Of a stretch of 64,000 bases of DNA, positions 20,842 to 31,379 are shown one piece after another (position 1 is the first letter of the stretch; every line of letters begins with the position of its first letter). The stretch is from Henningerozyma blattae CBS 6284 (taxonomy: Eukaryota > Ascomycota > Saccharomycetes > Saccharomycetales > Saccharomycetaceae). Below the pieces are notes generated by a model. The model saw only the letters and a program-made list of their open reading frames with translations, was not told where the DNA came from and made no database searches. The stretch lies in assembly GCF_000315915.1 (NCBI RefSeq), contig NC_020188.1:1195501-1259500 (forward strand), given 5' to 3'. The position numbers and the translations under genes were made by a program.

Positions 20842-21132
20842 GAATTTTTTTATATATACATATTAATTGTATACCTAATATATATTTAATATTTAACTCT
20901 AAAATGCAAAAAAAAAATTGCTTTAAGAATTAATAATCACACCTATAATAAGACAGTGTTTTGAATATAACATGAAACTATAGTATACTAAATATATATC
21001 CTTTAATGTATTAATAAATTAAATCTTGGGAAGTATCTCAATTATTATGATACTGTATTATAATAATATTGGGTATCACTTCACTTCTTCATAAACCAAT
21101 ACACAAAAAACAAGAAAATTTACATGATTGAA
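20842..21132. terminator. Shared 3' region of PES4/MIP6 and LSB3/YSC84
   Basis: Convergent genes share about 290 bp of AT-rich DNA with TATATA-type 3'-end signals on both strands. No separate gene fits. Confidence 0.4.
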
Positions 21133-22539
21133 TTAAACTAATTCGACATAATTTGCGGGAAAGATTCCTTCTTCTCCATTGCATCTGCCACTCCACCAAT
21201 CATCTTGAGATTCTGATTTCTTGATGATTACAATAATATCACCTTTTCTAAAAGATAAATCTCCTCTTTCTTCACCATCAAAAGTATATAATGCCACAGC
21301 CTTGGGTAAGTTATTATTAGTTTGTCTCTGAGAAAGTGTACTTGTGTTAGATAATTTTGAATTTGTCAACCTGTCAGATAAATTTCTTACAGAATCATCC
21401 TCTTGCTGATTTTGTGAATTATTATTCCAACGAGAGCTGTTATTGTTTTGAGTATATGACCTGTTGTTATTACTATTTTCTCGTTGAGTTGAGCCACGGC
21501 CATATTGTGATCTTGAGTTATTTGATCTATAGTAATTTTCTTCGTCATCTGAACTGTAAAATTCATCATTATAGGTTGAACGGCTAGAGTTATTTCTTGC
21601 ATTATATAATCTTGGATTTCTATTATCTTTTTTGTAGTTTATTGATGTATTGTCACCACTATTATATGTGGTATTGGATCCAGCATCGTTAAAACAATCA
21701 TCATCTGCATCGTCATAATAACCTCTGCCAGCACGAGCATTATGTGCTCCCATAGGTGTATTTGATCTTCTGGAATTGTTGGAATTATCTCTACTATAAT
21801 TATAATCATCTTCTTCAACATCGTCACTAAAGTTAAAATCGTCAATATCGTAATCATCCCCTGCTCTAGTTTCTCCTGGTGCTCTATAATTAAAAGCTCT
21901 TGATTCTAATACATGTAATAACGGATCCGCAATAGCAGGTGGTTTAATTCTACCTGATAAGATATCTTTGGAAGTACAGCGATCACCATAATATTTCCTA
22001 TTAGCATCTCTCCTTTCAATGATAGCAGATCCTTCTAAAGAAACACCCGCATAAAGACCTTTACTTTTAGAATAAGAGAATACTGATGCGAAACCACCTG
22101 AAGATGCAGATGCAGCAGCCTCCGCATTTCTACCTAAGGGACCAGCTGAAACAGAAACATTTCCTCCAAGCGTAATTGTACCAAACTCTGAAAATGATTT
22201 AACTGCATCCTTTGTGTTTAATATAAAAACAAAATCTGTTAACTCTAACCCTGCCATACCACCAGCACCAGCGCCGCCCATTGCAATTGCAGAAGGAGCA
22301 GACCAATGTCCATTAGGTAAACGGGCGACTAATACACCAGAGCCACCTCTACCAGAAAATAAAAACCCAGCTTTAAATACAGTAATAATAGCTAACCCTT
22401 GGGCCCTCTTCAACACATCTGGAGGAATAACTTGATCAGCTCCAAACACTTGATTTGGCTTAATAAACGAAGTTAATATCTTTGCAGCCTTTTTAGATTC
22501 AGCCTTTAAACCTCGTGGAATAGGGTTATTAAGACCCAT
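21133..22539 (-). CDS. LSB3: SYLF + SH3 actin-patch protein, Lsb3/Ysc84
   Basis: A 468-residue protein. Residues 1-210 form the SYLF (DUF500) lipid- and actin-binding domain, with the family start MGLNNPIPRGLKAESKKAAK and glycine-rich blocks such as GFLFSGRGGSGVLVARL. A long Asn/Ser/Asp/Tyr-rich linker (about 215-400) follows. The C-terminal 56 residues are an SH3 domain with ALYTF, GDLSFRKGD, WWSGR and GIFPANYVELV. Lsb3 and Ysc84 bind Las17 and Sla1 and bundle actin during endocytosis. Length equals Ysc84 (468). No intron is needed, as the frame is continuous from the ATG. Synteny with PES4/MIP6 matches both ohnolog positions (YFR024C-A and YHR016C), so the name is for the family. Confidence 0.93.
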   Translation of the reverse strand: MGLNNPIPRGLKAESKKAAKILTSFIKPNQVFGADQVIPPDVLKRAQGLAIITVFKAGFLFSGRGGSGVLVARLPNGHWSAPSAIAMGGAGAGGMAGLELTDFVFILNTKDAVKSFSEFGTITLGGNVSVSAGPLGRNAEAAASASSGGFASVFSYSKSKGLYAGVSLEGSAIIERRDANRKYYGDRCTSKDILSGRIKPPAIADPLLHVLESRAFNYRAPGETRAGDDYDIDDFNFSDDVEEDDYNYSRDNSNNSRRSNTPMGAHNARAGRGYYDDADDDCFNDAGSNTTYNSGDNTSINYKKDNRNPRLYNARNNSSRSTYNDEFYSSDDEENYYRSNNSRSQYGRGSTQRENSNNNRSYTQNNNSSRWNNNSQNQQEDDSVRNLSDRLTNSKLSNTSTLSQRQTNNNLPKAVALYTFDGEERGDLSFRKGDIIVIIKKSESQDDWWSGRCNGEEGIFPANYVELV

Positions 22540-23714
22540 AGTTGTTTGATAATTAAAAATGTATGTGTTATATAATATCTACCAATTAATCGTTGATCCT
22601 AAATTACTAATTTAATTATTTATCTCTTTTTATGTGGTTATATACATTGATGCTTCCACAATCATGAGTAAAAGCCTATTATTTAATTTATTTTTAAAAG
22701 CCATCGCAGTCTCAATTATTTACTGAAACGCCCATCAAAGTTCGTAGTTTTTTCCAGTTCAGATATCTTTATAGTAAATATTTACTTTCACTATTTTTAG
22801 TAAAGATCTCCCAGCATCCAATGGGACTTGGCAATTACGCGACGAGCCGACACGAAATTTGTTTGTTTACCAACCGTCCGATGAGCAGGCGCTACCATCT
22901 TGTCCAAAAGTAAACAAAGGACATTAAACGAGATGGGCGGCTAAAAAAATATGTTTTAGGTTTATATTTTGAAAAGTAATTGGTGTAGGATAAAAGATTT
23001 AGACTACCTCAAAATATGAGGGTAGAGTCTAGAACATTCATTCAAGGCGCATAATAGGGGGTAGGTCTCCGAACTTCTCGTTTATACTAGAAAAATTTTA
23101 TATATCTTAAATATTGAAATGGGCCGGAACATGCTAATACATTCCACATTAAATGTCAAGTATAAATTTTATGTTTGCTAAGTATTTTTTGAGCCTAGTT
23201 AAATGTAAAAATAATTACAAAATAAGAGTGAAAAATAAAGTTAAAAAAAGAATTTAGGACCCTTAAGAGGATACTATCCGTTGAGGGGGTTATTCTCATA
23301 AATGCTTAATTTCCTTTTTAGGAGCAGTACTTTATAATTTATTTATTATAGGTACAGAAAACAATTTTAGAATGGATTGATATTATTCTGTTAAATGGAA
23401 ATTTTATCATGTGAAAAGACCCCACATTGTATTTTTTTTAACACTACCGAAATGCTTTCAATATTAGCTAACAAGCAATATATTTCCACAGTAGACTACT
23501 CTGCCATATGAAGAAAATAGCATGATTTGGGTAAAGTGAATAATATAGAATTTTGTGAATGTGAGCATGTCTTTCGTTGAAAATTTATCCAAAAAAAAGT
23601 ATAAAAGCAGCTCATTGGTTCAAATATTAATCAAAACTAAATCATATCCTATAGAATCATCACGATTTAATCTGATAGCTCCAATATCCTAAGTAAAAGT
23701 ACCATATTTCAAAA
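22540..23714. promoter_or_regulatory. Divergent promoter region with paired forkhead-like sites
   Basis: This 1.2-kb spacer lies between LSB3/YSC84 (minus) and a secreted-protein gene (plus). A GC-richer patch near 22835-22930 holds TTTGTTTAC near 22861 and its inverted match GTAAACAAA near 22911, both fitting the forkhead consensus RTAAAYAA, plus ACGCGA (MCB/SCB-like) just upstream. TATAAAAG at 23600-23607 is 108 bp before the ATG of the secreted-protein gene and is its likely TATA box. No other gene seen. Confidence 0.4.
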
Positions 23715-24319
23715 ATGTTAAGCAAATTATTCAATATCCAAGCCCTATGTTTAATGGTCATGTTGCAATTGACCTTGTCTGAAGCTTCTCCATTGAAATT
23801 GAAGAAGGGATGCAAGAAAAACTCTGCTAGTGATGATTACAATGGTGGTGAAGTTTCTACTTCTGTTGTTACTACTACTTGTACCAACGTTGTTGAAGTT
23901 CCATGTACTACTTCTGAAGAAGAAGACACTGAAGCACCATACACCACTACCGTTTACCAAATCATTGAAACTAAGCCATGCACCACTGAAGAAGCTCCAG
24001 AAGCTCCATGCACNNNNNNNNNNNNNNNNNNNNTCCACAAGCTCCATGCACCACTGAAGCTCCAGAAGTTCCAGAAGTTCCATGCACCACCCCAGAAGCT
24101 CCACAAGCTCCATGCACCACTGAAGCTCCAGAAGTTCCATGCACCACCCCAGAAGCTCCACAAGCTCCATGCACCACTGAAGCTCCAGAAGTTCCAGAAG
24201 TTCCATGCACCACTACAGAAGCTCCACAAGCTCCATGCACCACAGAGGAAGTCCCAGAAGCTCCATGCACCACTGAAGAGGTTTCAAAGAAGAAGTACCC
24301 ATGTGGTAAAGCTAAATAA
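23715..24319 (+). CDS. Secreted Pro/Cys/Thr tandem-repeat protein (gap inside)
   Basis: The N-terminus has a clear signal peptide (MLSKLFNIQALCLMVMLQL, cleavage likely near SEA-S). After about 45 residues the protein becomes repeats built on P-C-T-T (units such as EAPEVPCTTPEAPQAPCTT). It ends SKKKYPCGKAK and stop at 24317-24319, with no GPI-like hydrophobic tail. A run of 20 N at 24014-24033 lies inside the repeats; the frames on either side differ, but they agree if the true gap is a multiple of three, so this is an assembly placeholder, not a frameshift. One Cys per repeat suggests disulfide cross-linking in the wall. A strong TATA box precedes it. I do not recognise an ortholog. Confidence 0.8.
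24014..24033. other. Assembly gap (20 N) in a coding repeat
   Basis: Twenty N inside the PCTT-repeat gene. A fixed 20-N spacer of this kind recurs at 41793-41812 and does not measure the missing length. Confidence 0.95.
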
Positions 24320-25471
24320 TTTTTTCATTGATTGTTAGGTGACTTTATTATTATTTTTGATTTTCTATTTTATTGATTTTACTGGGTTTTATTTAAAAAA
24401 TTTTACAAAAAAGAAAAAAAATATGATCTTTTAAAAAAATATATGCATGTATATTTTTATTCTTTGCTTTTCTACCCATTTTTATAATTTTTGATACTTT
24501 TATTTAGAAATATTATTGTTAATATATTTTAAAATCGTACCAATTTTTTTTTACTTTCTATGTTGTTATTTTTTAGTTTTGGCTTTTACTTCTTAAAATT
24601 TTAAATTTTTATTCAGGAAACATGATATAACTGTTTATAGATTTATACCTGTTTTTATTTATCGTGTCTTTCAAGATTTTAAAATTTAATATTTTTTTTA
24701 AAGATTACTTTTTCTTAAACTTTTAACCTCTACACTTAACATTTTTTTCTCCTAAAGTACTAACTGTTATATAATTTAAGATATTCGAGGTGTTTTTATT
24801 GCATTTTTTGACCAGCGGTCGAACTGTTCAAAAAATTGTTGCTCATAGTTTAATTCTTAGTTAAGTAATCTGTTTGAATAATTATTATATTATTATTATA
24901 AAAATCTCTTTGCTTCTTTCGAAAGGGAATATATAATATATACAGGATATACAATGAACAGTTGTAAACTTTTGGGATATTTTCGTGGTAATTTATACTC
25001 CAAAAAATGGATAGATCCACCATCAACGAATTGATGGTCTGATATTAAAATAGAACCTATCACATCCTAATACCTTCTTAATATCACTACTTGGGTATAT
25101 TTAGTAGTGAGGCCACGTATGCTTAATGCATGTTGGATTATTTATTATATTAAGTTGTTATTAGTTGTTGTATAAAGCCACAATTACGACTAAATTCATA
25201 CTTTATTAGCTGTTAACACAAACCCACGACTTATGACAGATAATGCCACAGTTCTGACATTTTTTTTATAGTTCTTTCAATTTTAAAATGAGATCTCTCA
25301 AAAAAACAATTTATGTTTTTGATAAAAAGACAACAAATTATAAAAAATATAATTCGAGTTATTTAAGGCATTTTAAAATACAGGAAAGTTAACTAAGTTT
25401 GAAAATAAAATAAACAAGACATAAAAAAACCAATAATTTTCAAATAACAAGAATAAATAAAAAAAACCCCA
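24320..25471. other. Intergenic, very AT-rich
   Basis: Terminator of the PCTT-repeat gene followed by T-rich DNA. A lone TACTAAC near 24758 has no 5' splice site or downstream exon that I can pair with it. No gene supported. Confidence 0.45.
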
Positions 25472-25885
25472 ATGACTGATATCCCAATTTCAAGTGGTCT
25501 AAGAATTTTGCTCGGAATAATATTTTTGTCACTAGCTTTTAGCTCTCCCATAAGCAATAAAAATAATCCTAAACAAGAAATATCAAATAACAAGATACTT
25601 GAAACTCCAACTATTACTACTTTAAACAATTATCTTTCGATATCTACTCAATCTTCCATGACAAACAATACAATGCCAGCTGATTTAAATATAGTTCAAA
25701 CAGAAGAACAGGATATCGACTTAGTTTTAGAGGAGGAAGTAGATGATTTTGATTCTAAATTTACAAACCACAAAAGCATGAAAGAAATGAGTTTCCCAGA
25801 AAAAGTTTTAAATAAGCTAATATATATAAAATTTCATAAGCTTCTTGAATATTTCAAAGAGATATTCGGCGAACCCCATTTCTAG
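25472..25885 (+). CDS. Small hypothetical protein with signal-anchor-like N-terminus
   Basis: A 137-residue frame with an ATG after an A-rich leader. Residues 9-26 (LRILLGIIFLSLAFSSPI) are hydrophobic and end like a signal peptide. The middle is Asn/Thr/Ser-rich with an acidic patch (EEQDIDLVLEEEVDDF), and the C-terminus is an amphipathic helix with FPEKVLNKLIYIKFHKLLEYF. No family is recognisable. The position between LSB3/YSC84 and prolyl-tRNA synthetase corresponds to an area where S. cerevisiae carries other genes. It could be a lineage-specific secreted protein; a chance frame is not excluded. Confidence 0.45.
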   Translation: MTDIPISSGLRILLGIIFLSLAFSSPISNKNNPKQEISNNKILETPTITTLNNYLSISTQSSMTNNTMPADLNIVQTEEQDIDLVLEEEVDDFDSKFTNHKSMKEMSFPEKVLNKLIYIKFHKLLEYFKEIFGEPHF

Positions 25886-26615
25886 GATCATCAACTTAAA
25901 TATATACTATATTAATTATCCATAAATTTATGTAAATTTCCTTGATAATAATTGCTTAATAGCATTATGCTATTCACTTTAGTATTATACTTCACAATTT
26001 GTTCTATTGAATTTGTGACACAGTTTTTTCTAAGAAAAATTCCGAAAAGTTACGGAAATTGTGTCGGAGGCGAAATTCTCCGACGCGTGACCGTCATTAT
26101 CGTTATCGTGGTGAAAAATTTGTGAGAATGAAATAAATCATCTGGAACTTTTGCCCTGAGGTGATGAGTTTTTTTTGCATTGGAGAAGCTCATCGCGTGA
26201 AAGTGAAAAATATGACATTTGACTTCGTAGCCTCTTATGACAAAAAAAAAAAAATAATTTAGATGATTATTTACTTTAATTACTTGTTTGCTTGGATTAA
26301 ACATACTTCGCTTACTCAACCACCGTTACTCTAAACAGAGATTTCTGATTCAGCTGTACTTTGGATAATAATTGAATTCTAGCAACTAGCTATTTTTCTT
26401 TCACTTATTAATAATTATCATTATTACTTCCAACTTACTATTAGTTAGAAAATTTAACACTTCTTGTACCAATAGGATAATATTGAACTAGCCACAGCCT
26501 TTTACATATACATTCACTTATTTCCCCTGGTTTAGTTTATTAATTTTAATTCATTTAGTCTAACACCACAATTACCAATTTATACTCATTTTGATCGTTA
26601 GTTTCTTTGTCAAAA
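25886..26615. promoter_or_regulatory. Prolyl-tRNA synthetase upstream region
   Basis: Contains a moderately GC-rich patch (26040-26230) with a short inverted repeat around TCCGAAAAGTTACGGA, then AT-rich promoter sequence. I looked at the TTCCGAA as a possible centromere CDEIII element and do not accept it. No gene seen. Confidence 0.4.
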
Positions 26616-28673
26616 ATGACCACTACTACTGAATCTTTTGCCAAGTTATGTAGTTCTGCTGTAACTGATGATGCTACTCCAATTAAATCATTAGTATTCA
26701 AGCCAAAAACTCCAAAATCTGCAACTCCTATTCCAATTGTTGTTATTGCTTTGCAATCAACAACTACTCCATCTTCATTAATTGCTCAATTGACAGGCAC
26801 TAAAGACCCAAGATTAGCAAAAGATGATTTGATTAAAACTTTCTTCGCAGCTCCATCTGCAGGGGAATTCAACTTGGGTCATTTGTTGAATAACTCTACT
26901 AGTGAATATCATTTATTAATTGATCAACACTTGGTTGACTTGAAAGATTCAACTATCTTGAAATTAAACGGTAACTTATTCATTGAAAAATCAAAAGCCA
27001 TTGAATATTTAAATGAGCTTAAAGTAGCTAAGTTACAGTCCAACATTGATTTCACTACTGAAGTTAAACCACAAAACACCTCAAAACAACAACCAAAAGA
27101 TAAAAAGGAAAAGAAAGCTTTAGCTCCATCAAATGCTACTTTAGAAGATGCCAAATTAATTGGTATTACTGTTGATAAAGCTTTAGACTTCCCAGGTTGG
27201 TATCAACAAGTATTAACTAAAGGTGAAATGTTGGATTATTATGATGTTTCTGGTTGTTATATTCTACGACCAACTTCTTATGCCATTTGGGAAAACATCC
27301 AAACGTACTTTGATTCCAAGATTAAAAAAATGGGTGTTAGAAATGCATACTTCCCAATGTTTGTATCTTCCCGTGTCTTGGAAAAAGAAAAAGATCATAT
27401 TGAAGGGTTTGCCCCAGAAGTTGCTTGGGTAACAAAAGCCGGGTCTTCTGATTTAGAAGAGCCAGTTGCTATTAGACCAACATCCGAAACAGTCATTTAT
27501 CCTTATTACGCTAAATGGGTCCAATCCCACAGAGATTTGCCATTAAGATTGAACCAATGGTGTTCTGTAGTTAGATGGGAATTTAAACATCCACAACCAT
27601 TCCTAAGAACTAGAGAGTTTTTATGGCAAGAAGGTCATACTGCTTTCTTAAGTGAAGAAGAAGCTAAGGAAGAAGTCTTGGAAATTTTACATCATTATGC
27701 TAATATTTATAAAGAATTGTTAGCTGTTCCAGTTGTTCAAGGTAAAAAAACTGAAAAGGAAAAATTTGCTGGTGCTTCTTTTACTACAACTGTCGAAGGT
27801 TACATTCCACAAACTGGCCGTGGTATTCAAGGTGGTACTTCTCATCATTTAGGTCAAAACTTTTCTAAGATGTTCAACTTATCAGTTGAAAACCCATTGG
27901 GATCTGAACATCCAAAAGTTTTTGCTTACCAAAATTCATGGGGTCTTTCTACTCGTTCCATTGGTGTCATGGTTATGGTTCATTCAGATAATAAAGGTTT
28001 AGTAATTCCACCAAGAGTTGCCGAAAATCAAGCTGTTATTATCCCAGTGGGCATCACAAAGAAGACTTCTATCGAACAAAGAGAATTAATTCATGAATCA
28101 GCCAAAGAAATTGAAGCTCAACTAAGAAAAAATGATATCAGAGTCTTTGGTGATTACAATGACAATTACACTCCAGGTTGGAAATTCTCTCAATATGAAT
28201 TAAAAGGTATCCCATTACGTATTGAGTTGGGTCCAAAAGACTTCGAAAAACAACAAGTTGTTGTTGTACGTAGAAACGATTCTAAAAAAATCATTGTTCC
28301 AATCAGCGAATTAACTGAAACTTTACCAAAGATTATGGACGATATGCATGAAGTTATGTACCAAAAGGCAAAAGATGCTTTTGATACTCATAGAGTTACT
28401 ATACATGATTGGAAAGATTTTGTTCCAACTTTAAATAAAAAGAATGTTATTGTTGCCCCATGGTGTGGTGTCATGGAATGTGAAGAGGATATCAAAGATT
28501 CTTCTGCTAGAAAAGATGATGGTGAAGAATTTGAAGTAGATGAAAAGGCTCCATCAATGGGTGCTAAGTCTTTATGTATTCCATTTGAACAGCCAACAAT
28601 GAAGGATGGTCAAAAGTGTATCAAATGTAACCGTAACGCTGTCAATTATTGTATGTTTGGTCGTTCTTACTGA
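26616..28673 (+). CDS. Cytoplasmic prolyl-tRNA synthetase (YHR020W ortholog)
   Basis: A 685-residue class II aminoacyl-tRNA synthetase charging tRNA-Pro. I start at the ATG at 26616; the frame is open for three codons upstream but from a TTG. Residues 1-150 form an appended YbaK/ProX-like editing-type domain (SGEFNLGHLLNNSTSEYHLLI). The catalytic domain starts near 190, with LDFPGWYQQVL, motif 1 around the conserved YILRPTSY-IW, motif 2 RWEFKHPQPFLRTREFLWQEGHT and motif 3 with GLSTRSIGVMVMVHSD. The anticodon-binding domain follows. The C-terminal zinc-like domain has WCGVMECEE and CIKCNRNAVNYC, ending in the FGRSY tail typical of eukaryotic-type ProRS with a terminal Tyr. The S. cerevisiae protein is 688 residues and lies near MIP6 and YSC84, the same local group as here. 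Confidence 0.95.
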   Translation: MTTTTESFAKLCSSAVTDDATPIKSLVFKPKTPKSATPIPIVVIALQSTTTPSSLIAQLTGTKDPRLAKDDLIKTFFAAPSAGEFNLGHLLNNSTSEYHLLIDQHLVDLKDSTILKLNGNLFIEKSKAIEYLNELKVAKLQSNIDFTTEVKPQNTSKQQPKDKKEKKALAPSNATLEDAKLIGITVDKALDFPGWYQQVLTKGEMLDYYDVSGCYILRPTSYAIWENIQTYFDSKIKKMGVRNAYFPMFVSSRVLEKEKDHIEGFAPEVAWVTKAGSSDLEEPVAIRPTSETVIYPYYAKWVQSHRDLPLRLNQWCSVVRWEFKHPQPFLRTREFLWQEGHTAFLSEEEAKEEVLEILHHYANIYKELLAVPVVQGKKTEKEKFAGASFTTTVEGYIPQTGRGIQGGTSHHLGQNFSKMFNLSVENPLGSEHPKVFAYQNSWGLSTRSIGVMVMVHSDNKGLVIPPRVAENQAVIIPVGITKKTSIEQRELIHESAKEIEAQLRKNDIRVFGDYNDNYTPGWKFSQYELKGIPLRIELGPKDFEKQQVVVVRRNDSKKIIVPISELTETLPKIMDDMHEVMYQKAKDAFDTHRVTIHDWKDFVPTLNKKNVIVAPWCGVMECEEDIKDSSARKDDGEEFEVDEKAPSMGAKSLCIPFEQPTMKDGQKCIKCNRNAVNYCMFGRSY

Positions 28674-29660
28674 TTGTATCATTATTATACAGAAGTGTCT
28701 ATTATTTGCTTATCTTATTTCCCGCTCCACGTTGTACTTTTCTAGATGATGACTTAATTTCATCCTCATTTTGACATTTGTATACTCTTAAAATTTTTTT
28801 GCTAACTTCTCCAGTCATCCATCTTTCTTCTTAAATCATCGAAATCCTTATATAAAGTTCTACAAACTAATAAGTTTATAATAAATAATTCTCTAAAACC
28901 TTTAGATAACCAAAGACTTTGGATCATCTTAACACACAGCCTACTTGTAAAATTATATCCATTATTTCAGTCTATACTTATGTATAAAATTTTATAAGAC
29001 TAATTGTGATAATTTAAAAATGCTTTCTTACTTGTCAATAAATTATATTTCTTCATTAGGTCTTTTTTGTTTTTCTAGGGTTTGCTTTCTTTAAATGGAG
29101 GAGTGGAGACTCTTCATTATAGAGGCCAATAAAGCAAATTTAAGGGACACCCCTAAAAATTCTCTCTAAAAAAAAATCAAATTTCTCATAATAATAATTT
29201 GAATTGCAAATAACTTTAGTACGCATCAAATATTCACATGAGACATAGTAAAAAAAGTCTTTCTAAGCCTTTTAACCCTCGTAATTTATACTAGCTTATG
29301 GTATAATAATAAATCTTGTCATATGCAACTTAAACATACCCCACTTTTTACTAATAATGACAAAAATACAAGACAAAATTCACAGGCTTGAGCCTTTTAT
29401 TGCTATATTTTAGTTGTTTTTAGCGTACAGCTTTTACTATTGGGTTGTTGCAACTCTGTGGCAAATATGTATATTGGATTGAACTTGTTTTCCAAATTTA
29501 TATATATACATATACACACACACACATATATATATATATACTAGAACACTAACTAAGGAAAATTGCTCTATAGAATATAGATGAAATTTTCTTTCTTGTA
29601 GTTCTTCAGAAATACATCATATTTGATAACACCAAAAAAATATTAAATACAGAACTTAGC
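28674..29660. other. Intergenic between ProRS and the killer-like gene
   Basis: AT-rich spacer with a TATATATACATATACACAC run near 29500-29540 that may supply a TATA element to the next gene. No gene supported. Confidence 0.45.
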
Positions 29661-30749
29661 ATGTTGAATAGAATTTTTGTCGTAATCAGAAGACACATAA
29701 AAAAATGTCTGTTTATTTCCCTTTTTATTATGTTAATAGTACTACAAATAAATAATAAGGACTTTTATATTAGTAGAAAGCTACAAGAGGATACTGTTAG
29801 TCTATCGAAAAGACTGGATAGGCCAATATGGGATCTTGGAAGAACATCAGCTGTAATTGGTTTGGTATTAACGGCTGCCAATGCATTATATACTGCTTGG
29901 TGTCCTGTACTTTGCATTATACCAACATCCCCTACCTGCTGGACCCTAGTTGTCGGATTAACAATATCGGCAGGTGTGTCAACCCTTGGGATATCTTATG
30001 CTGCCTATCAGGATTATTTTAACGGTGAATTTGATATCATGGAAGAAATCACCCCGATTTCATTGGTTATTCTTAACCGCTATAGGTCCCAATATAAACT
30101 AACTAATACCACTTTTCATACCTTTCCAGCTGTAAATAGTACATCCGCAAGTAATTCATTATACAAGCCTGATTACATTTATGATGAAGTAGTCCATACA
30201 TTTATTAACGCTGGACTAGGTACACCACTACTAACAAAATCTAATTATCTTTTTGACAAAAAAGAATCAAACACTCGTGACACCTATGATTCTCTTACAA
30301 TTCATTGGAGTACACCGTTGGGTCAACATACAGCTACGAATTTAAATCATTATGATGTCAGGTGGATGGCTTCTGATATTGCTCAACAATACTTATCCGG
30401 CTATAATGGCTCCACTTTATACACAAAAAATGCACAAAAAATGTCTATGAAAAAGAATGAGGGCCAGGTAGTTAATTGGGTCTCATACAATATGAATGAA
30501 GGTGGCCCAATAGTTGAAAATCTTTCATTATGGAAGTCGTTTAAAAACTTTGGACAATGGGATGAAAATATTGAGGCATTATCTGAAATGTTTTATAAAA
30601 ATAACATTTACAAAAGTTGGAAATGGAACGTAGATATTGTGACTGATGCTGGTATTAGTGGTACGCGATGGTTTGATAGAAGGAAGAAAAGAGCAATTAC
30701 TCACGGTGAGGTCTACTTAAATCAATATGGTGGTCTGGAAAAACCATAA
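29661..30749 (+). CDS. Secretory-pathway protein with Kex2-type sites; killer-toxin-like layout
   Basis: A 362-residue protein that I do not firmly recognise. A hydrophobic signal or anchor covers residues 16-31. A Lys-Arg at 50-51 and a basic RRKKR cluster ending near 344 are possible Kex2 cleavage sites; cleavage at the second would release an 18-residue tail beginning AITHGEVYL. Two further hydrophobic segments (about 63-80 and 94-115) flank three cysteines (81, 85, 93). The rest is Tyr/Trp/Asn-rich with several N-glycosylation sequons. Such a layout (signal, hydrophobic hairpin, glycosylated middle, dibasic sites) is seen in precursors of yeast killer toxins and in their chromosomal K1-like and KHS-like relatives, but I see no decisive motif. 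An inverted, decayed copy of part of this gene lies just downstream, which shows local duplication and loss. Confidence 0.5.
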   Translation: MLNRIFVVIRRHIKKCLFISLFIMLIVLQINNKDFYISRKLQEDTVSLSKRLDRPIWDLGRTSAVIGLVLTAANALYTAWCPVLCIIPTSPTCWTLVVGLTISAGVSTLGISYAAYQDYFNGEFDIMEEITPISLVILNRYRSQYKLTNTTFHTFPAVNSTSASNSLYKPDYIYDEVVHTFINAGLGTPLLTKSNYLFDKKESNTRDTYDSLTIHWSTPLGQHTATNLNHYDVRWMASDIAQQYLSGYNGSTLYTKNAQKMSMKKNEGQVVNWVSYNMNEGGPIVENLSLWKSFKNFGQWDENIEALSEMFYKNNIYKSWKWNVDIVTDAGISGTRWFDRRKKRAITHGEVYLNQYGGLEKP

Positions 30750-30844
30750 AATTCCTATGAGAATATTATATCAATAATTATTAGAAAAATAAGAGATTAA
30801 AAAAAATAAGTGATATTTACTTTCTTATTTCACAAAGTCTTGTA
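30750..30844. terminator. 3' flank of killer-like gene
   Basis: Short AT-rich segment with TAATTATTAG and a run of A between the gene and its inverted relic. Confidence 0.3.
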
Positions 30845-30985
30845 AATGTGCATTTCTCATCAGAGACCCAACTAATTTTAATAAATTATAAGAGAATCAT
30901 ATATTTTACAAGATTTTGATTCTTTATTATCAAAAAGATAATTAGTTTTTGTGAGTAGTGATATAACTAACCCAAGTGTTATCAG
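30845..30985 (-). pseudogene. Inverted relic of the upstream killer-like gene
   Basis: Read on the minus strand, this segment aligns with positions 30200-30330 of the upstream gene. The relic reads LLTKTNYLFDNKESK where the gene reads LLTKSNYLFDKKESN, and both continue with YDSL and a hydrophobic pair. DNA similarity goes on past a TAA and TAG in the relic (GTTGGGTC matches), so it is a dead duplicate. The opposite orientation shows it arose by inverted duplication or a separate insertion rather than simple tandem copying. Confidence 0.68.
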
Positions 30986-31379
30986 ATATTGGTTCTCGTT
31001 CTTATTCATAAACAAATATCTTTTATTTTTTTTGTACATTTTTAGTATAAAACTAAATCTAAATGAAAAAACAAAAAAATTAAAACACATATTCATTCCC
31101 TTCTTTCTCTTGCTTTTATAATTGTAGGATACTTCGTTGATTAATATACACAAGATTAGCCTTTCATATAACTTATCTAGGTCCCAACAAATAAATACTA
31201 ATTTAAAAACAACTTAGAAAGGTATATAATTGAATTAAAAATAAATAATTTGTATGCCAAATGGAACTTTTTTTGTCTGAGCTACTTGTTGGTTATCGTA
31301 ACTATTCACTATTAAAATTGGAAAACTTACTGAAATATATTTTTTAAAAACTTATTTTACGAAATTTTAATAAAAACGA
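30986..31379. other. Intergenic before tRNA-Tyr copy 2
   Basis: AT-rich. The last 20 bp (AAATTTTAATAAAAACGA) resemble the sequence just before tRNA-Tyr copy 1, hinting that the duplicated unit extends slightly upstream of the tRNA. Confidence 0.4.

Noticed and set aside
26030..26070. TTCCGAAAAG as a centromere CDEIII
   Set aside because: No CDEI (RTCACRTG) at the right distance, no 80-90-bp AT core in correct order, and only the CCGAA core matches.
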